Of a DNA stretch of 64,000 nucleotides, positions 12,785 to 24,420 are shown in pieces; positions within the stretch are counted from its first letter, which is position 1, and each line of letters begins with the position of its first letter. The stretch spans positions 21,114,501 to 21,178,500 of the forward strand of contig CP142456.1 in assembly GCA_038049695.1 (NCBI GenBank), given 5' to 3'. Under the pieces are notes generated by a model. That model was not told the origin of the DNA, did no database searches, and worked only from the letters and a program-made list of their open reading frames with translations. This DNA is from Cinnamomum chago (Eukaryota; Streptophyta; Magnoliopsida; Laurales; Lauraceae). The position numbers and the translations under genes were made by a program.

Positions 12785-13054
12785 GTTTCATTGTTTACTA
12801 GTACTCCATTATAACAAAAGCTATGACTTTCACTTGACTAATTAATTACTTATGTTATAATTTTCATATATCTGATAGTTTTACATTCTCATTTTTGCAT
12901 ACTCGATTAGTGTTGCATGCTTTGCCGATATTATTTTGGTTTGGTTTGCTGATGATAGGTAAGTTTAAGTCATGCATTTCTTTTTATTATTTGTTGGAAA
13001 TATCATTCTTTCTAACCTTATGTACTTATGTGTATGCCTTTGTAACAGTTTTCT

Positions 13055-16000
13055 ATGGATCCAGAAAGGGATATTCAAGCACCTAAGAAAAGAAAGAGGA
13101 GACATAAAATGAAGAAATCTGCCAATGACGTTGAGCCTAACGTTAGAGGCCAAACAGTTAAACATGATTTAAATAAGGGTTGGAATGGTGTGAAAGTTGA
13201 AGTTGGGTTAGATGAACACGGTGTGCCAATAAATAAAAAGGTGCGAAAAGACTTTGCTAGTTGGGCAGGCACTCAAGTGAAAGCTAATGTTCCGCTTACT
13301 GAATGGCCAACTTGGCCAAAAGTGAATAAGAGAAAAAAAGATGATGTATGGGAGGGCTTACTGGTAATCCTTAAACTTTCCTCTCTTTATAATTTAAAAT
13401 GCTTTGTGTTCTCTTACTTGTAAGTCAAAGTTCGACGACATTTTATTTGTAGGGAAGGTTCATTATAGATCCGAAATTTAGGAAGGCAGCTCTAAAATAA
13501 TGTGGTAAAATATGGAGGAAGTTTAAGAATTATCTGACAAGGGAGTTTATTAGACCTTTCATAGACGAACCTGAAGCGTTAGTAAAAGCACCTGAAATGT
13601 ATCCCGATATCAAGCAGCCAGATTGGGAAAAGTTTGTCCAGATGAGGTTATCAGCAGAATTCCAGGTATATGTGTTCTACATGCTTTCTTTTTTTTTTCC
13701 CAACCAGGCATCATTTGTTGTACCTGCTTTCATTAGGATTTGTTGGCCGATATAATAATATATGACTAACTAGTACTTTTTCTTATGGAACTATTAGGAA
13801 TTTAGTAAGGTTCAACTAGGAAGAAGGATGGTGAACGTATACAACCATCGACTAGGAAAGTCAGGTTATGCTGGCCTTGAAGATAAGCTGGTAGTAATTT
13901 TTTATAAGTTTCTTATATCATTTTTATTAATATATACGTATACATTAACTAGTTTATTATTATTTGATTATTTGGTTTTGATTGAACATAGAAAGATGCA
14001 GGGATGCCCATTGAAGAACTTGACAGATCTCAGTTATGGTTGTTAGCTCGACAAGATAAAAACGGAGGATATGCAGACGATTCTTTGAGGGAGATGTCTG
14101 GAAAGATAGTAAGTTTGGGTTTAACGTTTAAGTCAATAGTTCTTCATACCAGCATATATCAAGGTTCTTTGTCATTTTCTTTGCTTATATTGTAAGTACT
14201 CATTAACATGATCGAGTAAGAATCACAAAATAACCACCCAACAGTGGGGGCTACCTCTCTTGGAGTAATGTTTTTTTTAAATTTTTATTTTTTAATTGTC
14301 TCACAGGATGAGCTGAAAAAAAAGAAAGAAGAAGGAACTTTGATTACAGAAGGAAGCAATGATATACTTACAATGGCCTTGGGAACTCTGGAGCAAAGTG
14401 GACGCGTTAGGGGGGCTAGTATGTACTACACTCCAACTACATACTTCAATCTCCCTAGACGTGGATCAAGGAAACATACTGAGAAGTTGGAAGCAGAGAA
14501 TCAAACACTGAAAGTAGCAGTAATAGATTGCTTAAACAAGCAGCATCAAGTGGCTCATCACCACTGAATGAAACCATAATTGAGCTTCTTAGGCAACAAG
14601 GAATGGACACGCCGCGACTATCGGAAAATGTGGCATCTAATAGTGCTAAGAGTGCTAAGAGTGATAACAGAGAGCACGTAATAATGACTTCTGAAGCACA
14701 TAGATCATGTGGAAAACAGGTAGCAATTTTCAATTCCATATTTTGTGTTCCCAATTTTATACGTTCTTTGAGAACACTCTTTTGTCATTGACTTTAAAAT
14801 AGATTGTGGTATCTTCAAAGCCAAAGGCAAAGAAACGGATTGTGGCAGCTCGAAACCAAAAGGCAAAGATAGTTGATAAAGGGAAAGGCATTCTCACATC
14901 TTCAACACTTAAATCTAAAGATGGAAAGGTATATGTTTGTCAATAATCCAACTTAAGTGGTAAATAACCTATGTAACTAACAAATCCCCTATAAGCTTTC
15001 ATTTTCTTGTGTGTTATAGACCCAACGTTGTAAGTTAGCGTTGCAGTCTATAGATAACATTGTTGTTGAAGGTAATATTCGTCCGAGGAATGGGACAAAA
15101 GAATCACTTCACAACGTGCCTTTAGGGGAGTCAAATGTGTGTGTCTCTATCAATACAGCTATATGTCATGATGCTCCTCTCCCCATTCCAAATGACAAAG
15201 CTGGGCTGATTTATGTTAAAGATGTTATCAATTCATTTGTAGCTTGGCCTAAGGAATTTGTTATACTCAAGGATGATGAGGTACCTTGTAGAAACAATAA
15301 TAGTTTTACATTCATACAGTCTTGCAATATAATGAGCATTCTTTTACTTCATTTTATTAACTTCATCTTTATAGGAAGAGGATGATTCACTTGATTATGT
15401 CAGTAATAATAGTGGGTGTTCAAGTTTTGCTAAATCTGTGAAAAAACGGATGGGAAAGAACGATGTTATAACTGCTCCAATGATTGGAATTCTGTTTGTG
15501 GACGAGACTGATGCTATAAGAGTCTCAAGGGATGAGTTGTTAGATGTTTGTTACAGGAGATAAATAAATGCCAGTTGCATCATCACATACATGAGATACT
15601 TGTATACAACCGATTGCATTGGTTGAGCAAAGTACGCGTTCGGATCTCCAGCAGGTTTAATTTTAACCGTCATACAAAGAAAGATGATAATTAAGAGTCG
15701 ATACATCCAGTCCTTGGCACAGGAACATGGTGATAGAGCTCATGTAATTCCTTACAACCCAGGGTAAGTGCTTTTCAGTATTTATTTGTTAGACATCATT
15801 TTACTTTAGTACAATAATAAAATATATTAACGTAATTTGTTTTTTCACTTGATTGGTTGTAGAGGGCATTGGGTTTTGATCGTCATTGTCTTAACAGAAA
15901 TGCAAGTCTATTGGTTGGATTCGTTAGGAAAGCAGCCAGATCCAACTTTTAAACTTGAAGTGAACACGTAAAGTATCTCTATCTCTTATTTTTTTCCCCT

Positions 16001-16563
16001 TAGTGTATATATTTTATTTTCCTTGACGATAATTTCTTGGGATTTTTAGAGCAATTCAAATATCAAACTTGTCTTCTGGAAAGCCGAGAAGGTTAAATCC
16101 GAACCTAGATTGGGAGTATGTGACGGTAAGCATGCCTATTTATGCAATGAAGATGCAAGGTTTGTTACTCTTACCATTTGTCTATATGACATTTGTCCAC
16201 AGTGCCCACAACAAGGAGACGGAATTGTATGTGGTTATTACGCGATGAGTTTTATGCGACACTTTTTTACTGATGCCGGTCAATCGCTCAAACGCAAGGT
16301 GAAAAAATAGTTATACACAAATAAATAAATATATATTTTTTGCTTAATAATTAAAAGTTCTATTAAAAAGAAAGAGAAAAACAAAAGGATGGGATGGAAG
16401 TTTAATTACACTAGCTAGTTTTCTTACACTAATGACTACACTAACTTGCTTTTTCTCGAAACAGGTTATGGAGTTGGCCAGCATAAAGACATACACCACC
16501 AAAGAAATAGATAAGATCCGACTCGAGTTTATTGACTTCATCCAAGGATTTCTTCCTTTATAA
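13055..16563 (+). pseudogene. Transposase_24-like/Ulp1 protease gene of the CACTA element, broken
   Basis: A multi-exon reading can be followed on the + strand. The first exon (13055-13423) is lysine-rich, then has a Transposase_24-like start with HGVPINKKVRKDFASW. Further exons lie near 13452-13665, 13797-13890, 13991-14110, 14307-14720, 14803-14930, 15018-15280 and 15374-15765. The C-terminal exons form an Ulp1/C48 cysteine protease fold: GHWVLIV (His at 15867-15869), YWLDSLG (Asp at 15918-15920) and GDGIVCGYY (Cys at 16230-16232), then a last exon ending with TAA at 16561-16563. The His-Asp-Cys triad is intact. In-frame stops near 13498, 15560 and 15625 make it a likely pseudogene. Ulp1 domains are recurrent passengers of plant DNA transposons; their role there is not settled. 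Exon borders are by eye. Confidence 0.75.
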
Positions 16564-17607
16564 AGGTATACCTAGGAGTTCAATTTGTATAGTTGAGAAG
16601 ATTTCATAGTAAGGCTTAGTGACGATACACTTAATTTAATGTGCATTTCAGTTTTTAGGCTTAGTGACTACTTGTTTCTTCACCGGACTATCATCAATGT
16701 GAATTGATTCATGCATTTTTGTCTGCATCATGCACTTGGGTAGGTGGAGTTTTTTAGTTCATGATGCATTTCACACTTCATCACATATCATTAGGAGGGT
16801 GGGGGGGGGGGGGGGGGGACTGTCTGTGATTAACTTGCATAGTTTTCGATACGTTAATGCTTATTGAGTGTTAGTTGTAGATGGTGATAGGAATACTAGG
16901 TCATCATATTAGTGAATTATTGATTGCTCCTAGTTTGCTTGCTACTATGATCTTATGACATGTGAACTGCTAGTGTTTCAATTGCTCTTTCTCTAGTGAC
17001 AAAATATTTTCTCTTTAACATGAATCCTTGATATTGTTGGTTAAACTCTCCTTCTTACTTGATTATATTATTGATACATAGTCAAATTGTTATTATTTTG
17101 TAGGTGAATGAAGAACTTAATTAAACGGAGATGGAATGCCTTTTGCTAAGTGGATCTACTAATTAGGTTAAGTTAATTTTGGTTAGTTAGGGATTTCCAG
17201 AAATTGTTTACAATGTAGCTTCCCTTTTTTTGGATGCTTTTGTGAAGGTTTTGGATTATGTCGTAACGCTTTGGTTACGAATTTGAAGGTTAATGTAAAT
17301 AGTTTGGATTATGGATGGATTCAAATTGGCTATGTTTTGAATAGTTTGTTTGATTTAGTGCGTGGACGAGCAAGTACGTTCCTTAATGTGAATGGTGATT
17401 AATTTCCAATTAATGAAATGGTTCTTATTGAATGTTGCTATCTATATTTTTTTGCATCTTTTGTAAGGCATGTTTAGTGATTTGAAAGTCTATCCATACT
17501 GCAACATGTTATTAGTAATGTATTTATTGCATTTTTATTTTTAAAAAAATGGATGGTATCTCGCTTCTATGGAAACTGTCACAACTGATGACTACATGTG
17601 TCACTTT
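16564..17607 (+). other. CACTA 3' non-coding region and truncated right end
   Basis: No coding sequence is visible. There is an 18-base G run at 16801-16818. The stretch ends with the subterminal motifs TGTCACAAC (17578-17586) and TGTGTCACTTT (17597-17607), immediately followed by gag sequence of the Tat element at about 17612. The expected terminal GTAGTG is missing. Confidence 0.75.
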
Positions 17608-17611
17608 GCAG

Positions 17612-18844
17612 AGGTCCTGGACAACAAGGGACGCCGTCGAACCTATGATGAAGGCTCGGGCAGTAGCCACCCAAGGAGGGCAGAAACGAAGGTCAGGAGA
17701 CAAGGGCGACCTACCTGACTGGCTTGACCAGCATATCAGGCAGACTATTCAGCAAAATATGGAGGTGGCCGGCTTCGGCCGAGACCAACTAAATACTTAC
17801 GACTCGGGGAATCTCCGCACGTCTCCCTTCTCTCAGGAGATAACTGACTTTCCTCTCCCCGAGAAGTTTAGTATTCCGAGGTTCAACCTTTACGATGGAA
17901 CCTCGGATCCTTCGGCCCATCTACGACACTTCACCCAGCGAATGTCGATCTAGGGTGATGTCAAGCACTTAAACTGCAGATTGTTCTCCTCCAGTCTCGG
18001 TGATCTTCCCCTCATATGGTTTTGCACGCTCCCGGAGGAGTCGATCTCGAGCTGGCGGCAGCTCATAGGCTCCTTCATGGAGAAGTTCCAGGCACACAGG
18101 GTCATCCCGAGGACAAATAATGACCTGATGGCTATAAGGATGAAGCCAGACGAATACATCACTCGGTTAGCCAAGAGGTTATGGACCATCTATAGCTAGA
18201 TCGAAGACGCCGATGAAAAAGTGGACATCATGTGCTTCAAAGAAGCTCTGCTTCTAGGCAACAATCTTCGAAGGGAACTTGTTCGGTATCCCGTGGCCAC
18301 AATGAAAGCATTAATGACCCGGTTGAATCAGTTCATTGAGCAGGAGGAAGATGAGACCCGAGCTCAGGAGAATTTTGGTCTCAGATGCGAAAGCAGCCAG
18401 TGCGAAAACAGACCTCTTGCGAAGGACAAGAAGCAATTTCGAAGAGAAGAGAGGACCCGAGATAAGGCTTCCTCGAGTTCGGTGATGGTCTCAGCGCCCA
18501 CCTTGGGAGGGAAGAAGAAGCCTAAGCCATCTGCTGGCTCCTACAAGGCTATAAATATAGTTTTCAAAGAGTCGATCCACAGACTTCTCAGCAAGATCAA
18601 GTCAGAGCCCTTCTTTAAATGGCCACCACCGATGAGAGGTGATCCTTCCACCCGAGACCAAAATTAGTTCTATGCCTATCACAAACAAAATGGACACAGA
18701 ACAAAAGATTGCATGTCATTCAAGTCTCATCTCGAGAGGCTCGTCAAAGACGGGCATCTGAAGGACAACATAAAAGAAGAAAGCAACAATAGTGTCCGAG
18801 CACACTAGCACCAGAATCATGAAGACAATGAAGAGCCAGAAGGG
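17612..18844 (+). pseudogene. Tat-lineage gag, 5'-truncated and broken
   Basis: Gag forms the retrotransposon particle and packages RNA. The reading DFPLPEKFSIPRFNLYDGTS and the following PSAHLRHF and FMEKFQAHR segments match the retrotransposon gag domain of the Tat lineage. A zinc-knuckle-like motif, HKQNGHRTKDC, lies near 18682-18714 and is followed by the usual ERLVKDGHL segment. The 5' part is lost at the junction with the CACTA element (about 17608-17612). Stops at 17951 (TAG), 18197 (TAG) and 18665 (TAG) interrupt an otherwise readable frame; each could come from CAG by C-to-T change. The coding sequence is next interrupted by the solo LTR at 18850 and resumes in the same reading after 20579. 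Confidence 0.85.
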
Positions 18845-19109
18845 ATAATTGAAAGTCCTTGGGATCCTAACCCTAGAGGGGGGGGATGAATAGGGTGTGC
18901 TACAACTATGACCAATTTAGACCAATTTTAATTTCTTAACATAAACTAGTCACATGTGATGATATTAATCAAACAAGATGCGGAAGCTAATAAATGAATC
19001 ACCACAAGCATACACCACAACACAAAGGTTTATAGTGGTTCGGCCTCAATGCCTACGTCCACTACCGGCTTGTGATCCAATCACCCCACCGGATTTCTAC
19101 TATTTATGC

Positions 19110-19290
19110 TTTTTACTAGGCTAAGCAATAACCCTTACAATGTTGTTTTTCTAGGCTAAACAACAACCTCTCAATGTGCTTTTCTAGGCTAAGCAATAAC
19201 CTTTACAAGATGATTTTCTTAGGCTAAGCAATAACCTTTACACAATGCTTTTCTTAGGCTAAGCAATAACCTTTACAAATAAAGATTTCT
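19110..19290 (-). repeat. Minisatellite inside the solo Sirevirus-type LTR
   Basis: About five units of 34-36 bp with the core TTAGGCTAAGCAATAACC are visible. The same repeat in the opposite orientation lies in both LTRs of the full-length element (44848-45050 and 50710-50875), with a different number of units in each copy. Confidence 0.85.
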
Positions 19291-19895
19291 CTAAGAAGGT
19301 GTCTTTACAAAAGATCACTCTAAGAGATACAATTTAAGCACAATTGGATTGCCTCTAAATAGGCTAATATGAAAGTGAAATTCCAATTACAAACATACAC
19401 TAAAACAAGTTAAAGTGTGTGCACAAGTGTATGAATGCTTTACTTCAATCAATGTCTACAATGAAGCTCCTAAATGAATGCTTGATGCATTTTAAAATCA
19501 AAGCTTAGAAAATGATGATTGAAGATAAAACTAATCACATAAAAGATTCAAACAACTTTGAAGAAGTGAACTAAACAAGTTGTATGAATATTAAAGTCTA
19601 ATAGCATGTGAATTAGTCAAGAGAGTTTGCAAATCATTCTAATGTTCCAAAGATGATAATGAGTTTGCTAAACTTCTCTAGAAATCATGTATAAGTGAAA
19701 ATACAAAGATTTAAGCATGCATGGATTTCTTTTTAATGGAAATCAAAATACTAGTAAAATGTACCTTTTGAAAACTCAAGCAATTGATTTCCAAATAGCC
19801 CTCTAGCCTTTCAAACTTCTTCCCCTTTCTTTGGCTCCAATATGGTCTAAAAAGTTCATGGTTCAAGCCTTGAAAAAGGTTGGAAATGAATGGAC

Positions 19896-19901
19896 TTTAT
19901 A
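19896..19901 (-). promoter_or_regulatory. TATA box of the solo Sirevirus-type LTR
   Basis: On the minus strand the sequence reads TTGTATAAAGTCCATTC, matching GCTATAAAGTCCATTC at 44203-44218 in the full-length copy. The palindromes lie about 25-165 bp upstream of it. Confidence 0.65.
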
Positions 19902-19926
19902 CAAGAAAACAGTCCAACGGCTAATC

Positions 19927-20061
19927 CTCGGTCGACCTGGAAACAGGTCTCGGTCGACCGGGATCACACAACGGTTAGAAAAATGACCGTTGGGGCTCCA
20001 GGGGCCCTTTCTGCCTGCAGTGTTCCCGGTCGACCGGGACCTCTGGGCCGGTCGACCGGCC
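19927..20061. repeat. Palindrome cluster in the solo Sirevirus-type LTR
   Basis: The cluster contains CTCGGTCGACCTGG (19927-19940, imperfect), CTCGGTCGACCGGG (19949-19962), CCCGGTCGACCGGG (20025-20038, perfect) and GGCCGGTCGACCGGCC (20046-20061, a perfect 16 bp palindrome followed by ACACTG). An ACAACGGTT...ACCGTTG inverted pair lies between them. The cluster lies directly upstream, in LTR orientation, of a TATA box on the minus strand. Confidence 0.93.
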
Positions 20062-20579
20062 ACACTGGCAGCAGACCCCCTGGACCAAAAATCCCAAAAA
20101 TGGAACTTTTCAAAGTATTTCTTGGGGGAACTTTTGGCCACTAAATCAAGCTTGAATAACATGTTTTAAATCAAACGAAGATGTTTAAAAACATGAAACA
20201 CAAAAAGCCTAAAATAATTTGAAAGATTTAAAACATAGGCTAGCTTGATTTCTAAAAACTCTTTTCACATAAAAATGCATACAAAAATGATTCTGAAAGA
20301 GATGAATGTATGCAAGGCACAAACCTAAATTCTCAATATGATTTCTCAAAAGTAATGCACAAAGAATTAGGTTTTCAAAAGAGTTTGGATTCTAAAACCA
20401 ATGCATCCAAGTATAAAAACAAAACATGCATAAAACAATACCTTTTCAAATCTTAAAAGCAATGCATGTATAAAACCAGATTTCAAGGTTTTCTAAAACA
20501 ATGCAAGTGTGAAAATTCAAATGATGCTAAAGTGAAAATGCATCCATCAAATTGCAAATACAAAATTCCTAACAATAAT

Positions 20580-21150
20580 AAGTGTCGTTCACTTAGCTCC
20601 CGCACCAAGGGGGAGCAACCAGGCTCGTGCCGACGCCAAGAAGGCCTCAAATAATAAGCAAGTGATGACGACCGAGCTGGAGCCTGCTGCGAAGAAAGCT
20701 CGAGCAGAAAAACCGAAGATCTGGTTTTCAGACCAGGATTTGGAAGCGGCCCAACTGCCTCACAACGACCCACTGGTTCTTACCCTAAAATTAAAGAACT
20801 TTGTGGTAAAGAGGGTACTTGTAGACCTCGGGAGTTCCTCGGAGATCCTGTATTTCGACTGCTTCAAAAAATTGGGACTCAAGGATGATGACTTGCAAGA
20901 GTCGTGCACTCCTCTCATAGGCTTCAGCTCAAAACCAGTCTACCCCAAAGGAAGGATCTCCCTGAAGGTCCAGATCGGAAGAGCCATCATGCAAACCGAC
21001 TTCCTGGTAGTGGATGTACCATCGCCTTACAACGTGATAATGGGGAGGAGTTGGCTGCATGGCATGGAGGTTGTGCCCTCCACTCACCACCAGAAACTAA
21101 AGTTCCCACTGGAGAACGGGGATGGCAGGATAAAAGTAATAATATCAAAC
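20580..21150 (+). pseudogene. Tat-lineage gag C-terminus and aspartic protease
   Basis: The protease would cleave the retrotransposon polyprotein. The reading carries FVVKRVLVDLGSSSEILYF; the family active site is normally D-[ST]-G, so the DLG here has lost the usual serine or threonine. The flap-side motif YNVIMGRSWLHGM follows, as in Tat proteases. The frame is open from 20662 to 21180, but the family reading moves to another frame around 21120-21145, so a frameshift joins it to the next segment. Together with later stops this makes it a pseudogene. Confidence 0.82.
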
Positions 21151-21802
21151 GTGACAAGGAAATGGCCAAACAATGCTTAATGGTTGTGGTGCCTGGCGAA
21201 GCAGAACCATCTCAAGTACACATGGCGGAACTCGAAGCAGAGCTGGAGAACGTTGGCCGAGATCCAGAGCAGAAGAGCATCAAAGATCTGACCGAAGTCA
21301 GGATCGATCCTTCAGATCCAGAACGATACTTCTTGCTTGGGAGCCAGCTCCCCGACGCCGAGAGAGCCAAGCTGCTTAACTTCTTGTTGCAGACTAAGGA
21401 AGTCTTCGCTTGGATGCCTTACGAGATGCCCGGCATCAACCCTGAGACCATGTGCCACAAGCTAAACATGGATCCCATGCACAAGCCCGTGGTTCAGAAA
21501 GCTCGCAGAAAGGGGGTTCCGTAAACCTAAGTCGTGATCGATGAGGTCGACAAGCTCCTAGACGCCTAGGCTATCAGAGAAGTGCATTACCCCCATGGTT
21601 CAAAATCTCGGCCGAGACCGGTTCATCTCGGCCGAGATGAACCGGTCTCGGCCAGGACCGAGCCGATATCTCAGTGAGATATCGGTCTCGGCCAGTTTTC
21701 TTCAATATCTCGGCCTGTCTCGGCCGAGATGACCAAAATATCGGTTTTTTCATTATCTCGGCCGATATCTCGGTCCATCTCGGCCGAGATGACCATTATC
21801 TC

Positions 21803-21843
<41 letters not shown>

Positions 21844-23829
21844 GATGAAGCATAGAGGTTTGTCACTTATTCACTTGTGTAATTGTGTTGTTTTCTTCAT
21901 TTAGAAGTTAGATCTATTTACTTGCATGCTACATCTACTCATACACATGATTTTGAAAATTTTTTTCAATTTTTTTTATGTTTGGATTTTTTAATATTTG
22001 AATTATAATATATCATTTTTGGGGGATTTCATCATAAATATGTTATTTTAATGATTCATGATCATTGTATGGTGTGTAAATGATAGATCTACATGCTTTT
22101 ATGTTAGATCGATATATTTAGGATTTTGAAAATGATTTTATTAATTTTGTTTTTCAAAAAATAATTGTTGTTACTTGTTAGGATATTTGTGATACCAAAT
22201 GCTTATTAATAGTGTGTAGATGATAGATCTACATCTACTCATAGTCATAAACATGATTTAGATTTTTATTTTAATTATTTTATTGTCGGATTTTTTAATA
22301 TTTGAATTATAATATATCATTTTTTGGGGATTTCATAATAAATATGTTGTTTTAATGATTCATGATCATTGTATGATGTGTAAATGATTTGACACTAATA
22401 AATTGATCATGAGTAGAGTATCAATAATATTTGCATTATATAAAATACTGGAAAAAAGACAGTGAACTGCGAGTCTGCGATACAGACAGAACTCATAACT
22501 TAAGGTGACCGAGATTTTGATTTATTGTTGTTATTAATGGAAACAAATATAGTTTTCCAGCATTTTCTAATATTCTGGATTTTTTGGATATTTTTATGAA
22601 TTTTTTTGGATTAAAAAAAAAATTCACACCGCGATGACCGCGACGGACCGATATCCGCGACCGATACCGATATCATATCGGTTTTTCGGCCCGACCGATA
22701 CCGCGACCGAGACCGAGATTTTGAACCATGATTACCCCGAATGGTTGGCCAACACGGTGGTCATCAAGAAGAAAAATGGTAAATGGAGGGTCTGCGTGGA
22801 CTTCACCGACCTCAATAAAGCATGCCCAAAGGACAGTTTTTCACTCCTGAAGATCGACCAGCTAATTGATGCCACTGCAGGACACGACAGGATGAGCTTC
22901 CTCGACGCTTACCGAGGGTACCACCATATTCCAATGTATGGGCCTGATGAAGAAAAGACTGCATTCATTACACCCAGAGGCACTTACTGCTATAAGGTGA
23001 TGCCATTCGGGTTAAAAAATGCGGGCGCGACTTACGAGAGGCTAGTAACCAAAATGTTTCAAGCTCAGCTCTGCAAGACGGTGGAGGTCTACATTGATGA
23101 CATGGTCGTCAAGTCCAAAAGGTCGCAGGATCACCTGGCCGACCTATGTCAAACATTTGGCATCCTGAAGCGATTCCAGCTCAAGTTGAATGCATCCAAA
23201 TACGCGTTTGGCGTCGGCTCCGGCAAATTCCTCGGAAGCCTCGTCACCAGAGGAGGGATCGAAGCCAATCCAGACCAGATCTCGGCAATCCAAGGAGTTC
23301 AGAGTCCAACCACGGCGAAAACAAGTCCAAAGGCTCACAGGGATGGCCGCTGCACTCAACCGCTTTATCAGCCGAGCTTCGGACAAGTGCCGCCCATTCT
23401 TTCAGCTTCTTAAGAAAAAAACAAAATTCCAGTGGTTTCCGGAGTGCGACCAAGCCCTTCAGGAACTCAAAGACTATTTGTCTTCACCCCCTATTGTCAA
23501 CACCGAAACAAGGCGAGGCGCTCTATCTGTACCTGGTTGTCTTGGATCATGCAGTGAGCTCGGTCCTCGTCAGAGAAGAAGACAAGCAGCAAAAGCCAAT
23601 CTATTACACGAGTAAGATCCTTCTTGATGCCAAGACCAGGTATCTGCCTTTAGAAAAACTTTCATTAGCACTCCTCAGCGCTTCTCGCAAACTCTCCTAC
23701 TACTTCCAGACATACACGATCATGGTTGTTACAGAACATTCACTCAAATCCCTTTTCAGAAAAGTAGACTTCTTTGGAAGAATATCAAAATGCGATGTCG
23801 AGCTGGGGCAATTCGATATTCAGTATTAA
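21151..23829 (+). pseudogene. Tat-lineage reverse transcriptase and RNase H, split by a hAT-like element
   Basis: These domains would copy the element RNA into DNA. The RT begins with a connector near 21290-21530 (ERYFLLGSQLPDAERAKLL), is interrupted at 21594 and resumes at 22739 (EWLANTVVIKKKNGKWRVC). Conserved RT blocks follow: DLNKACPKDSF, SFLDAYRGYH, VMPFGLKNAGATYERL and the catalytic YIDDMVVKSK near 23091-23120. The RNase H part has QALQELKDYL, then IYYTSKILLDAKTRYLPLEK, in shifted frames (shifts near 23320 and 23515). Stops occur near 21523 and 21568, and a TAA at 23827-23829 ends this part. The YIDD active site itself is intact. Confidence 0.87.
21594..22730. mobile_element. hAT-like non-autonomous element, TSD ATTACCCC
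   Basis: Terminal inverted repeats start CATGGTTCAAAATCTCGG and end with its exact complement, and 8 bp duplications ATTACCCC lie at 21586-21593 and 22731-22738. An 8 bp duplication is the hAT signature. The 1137 bp element has no transposase. The ends hold many CTCGGCCGAG palindromes and CGATATC motifs; the middle has a T run (about 21806-21840) and an internal direct duplication (about 22000-22110 and 22300-22390, starting TTTGAATTATAATATATC). It sits in the Tat RT, and its duplicated bases cover codons of the conserved HYPEW segment. Confidence 0.92.
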
Positions 23830-24420
23830 CCCAGAACGGCGATCAAAGCCCAAGTTTTGGCAGACTTTATTGTAGAATTCATTTCTCCTAGTTTGGCACC
23901 GAGCCAACCCAACACCGAACTGGGGGGCAATAAGGGTAGAGAAGACGATGGAAACAAGGATGAAACCACCGAGATCGGGCATGAACGATCTTGGAAACAT
24001 TTCCTCGACTCAGCGTAGAAGGTCTTCGTGGACGGATCCTTGACATCAAAGAGAGCTGGCGCTGGCATAGTCCTCCATTCTCCAGAGGGCCTCGTCGTCG
24101 AGCAGGCCTTGACGCTCGGCTTCAAGGTATCCAATAACGAAACAGAGTATGAAGCACTAATTGCGGGACTTGATAGCGCCAATATCCTGAGGGCACAACA
24201 GCTAGTAGTCTTCAATGACTCTCAGTTGGTGACAAGCCAGCTCAGCGGAGACTATCAAGCTTGTGACGAAAGGATGGCAGCTTACTTGTCTCGTACAAAG
24301 CAACTTCTCTATCAGTTCCAAAAGGCAGAAAAGTTAATTCCCATGTTGACGCCCTCGCTAGTCTGGCATCAGCCGTCGAAGCCGGGAAGAAAAGAATAAT
24401 TGAAGTAGGGACTCTGGAAA
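23830..24420 (+). pseudogene. Second RNase H-like domain (aRNH) of the Tat element
   Basis: After a TAA at 23827-23829 and a TAG at 24016-24018 the reading continues with VFVDGSLTSKRAGAGIVLHS, then NNETEYEALIAGLDSA and VFNDSQLVTSQLSGDY. These carry the D, E and D residues expected of an archaeal-type RNase H. A second RNase H between the pol RNase H and the integrase is a recognised hallmark of the Tat lineage, and is the best evidence for the lineage call here. The reading shifts frame near 24333. The three acidic residues are present. Confidence 0.85.

Larger units (their letters stand above)
3270..17607 (+). mobile_element. CACTA (En/Spm) DNA transposon, 3' end missing
   Basis: The left terminus reads CACTACAAAAAAAAAGG, the classical CACTA end, followed by subterminal repeats. 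Inside are two transposon genes in the usual order: a TNP2-type transposase (9265-12784) and a Transposase_24/Ulp1 gene (13055-16563), both on the + strand. A last subterminal motif, TGTGTCACTTT, sits at 17597-17607, right before Tat gag sequence. The complementary right terminus is absent, so the element is immobile as it stands. A 2.2 kb solo LTR (4873-7070) is nested inside; without it the remaining CACTA is about 12 kb. Only CACTA features and non-coding filler lie between the genes. Confidence 0.85.
18850..20574 (-). mobile_element. Solo LTR of the Sirevirus-like family, TSD ATAAT
   Basis: The segment starts TGAAAGTCC and ends CCTAACA on the + strand. It is the reverse complement of the LTR type seen complete at 43515-45303, with clear divergence. 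The 5 bp duplications ATAAT flank it at 18845-18849 and 20575-20579. Removing it leaves the Tat gag/protease reading continuous. No internal sequence is present, so it arose by LTR-LTR recombination. It shares with the full-length copy the palindrome cluster, the TATA position and a 34-36 bp minisatellite, so the family has at least two independent insertions in this window. Confidence 0.93.
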
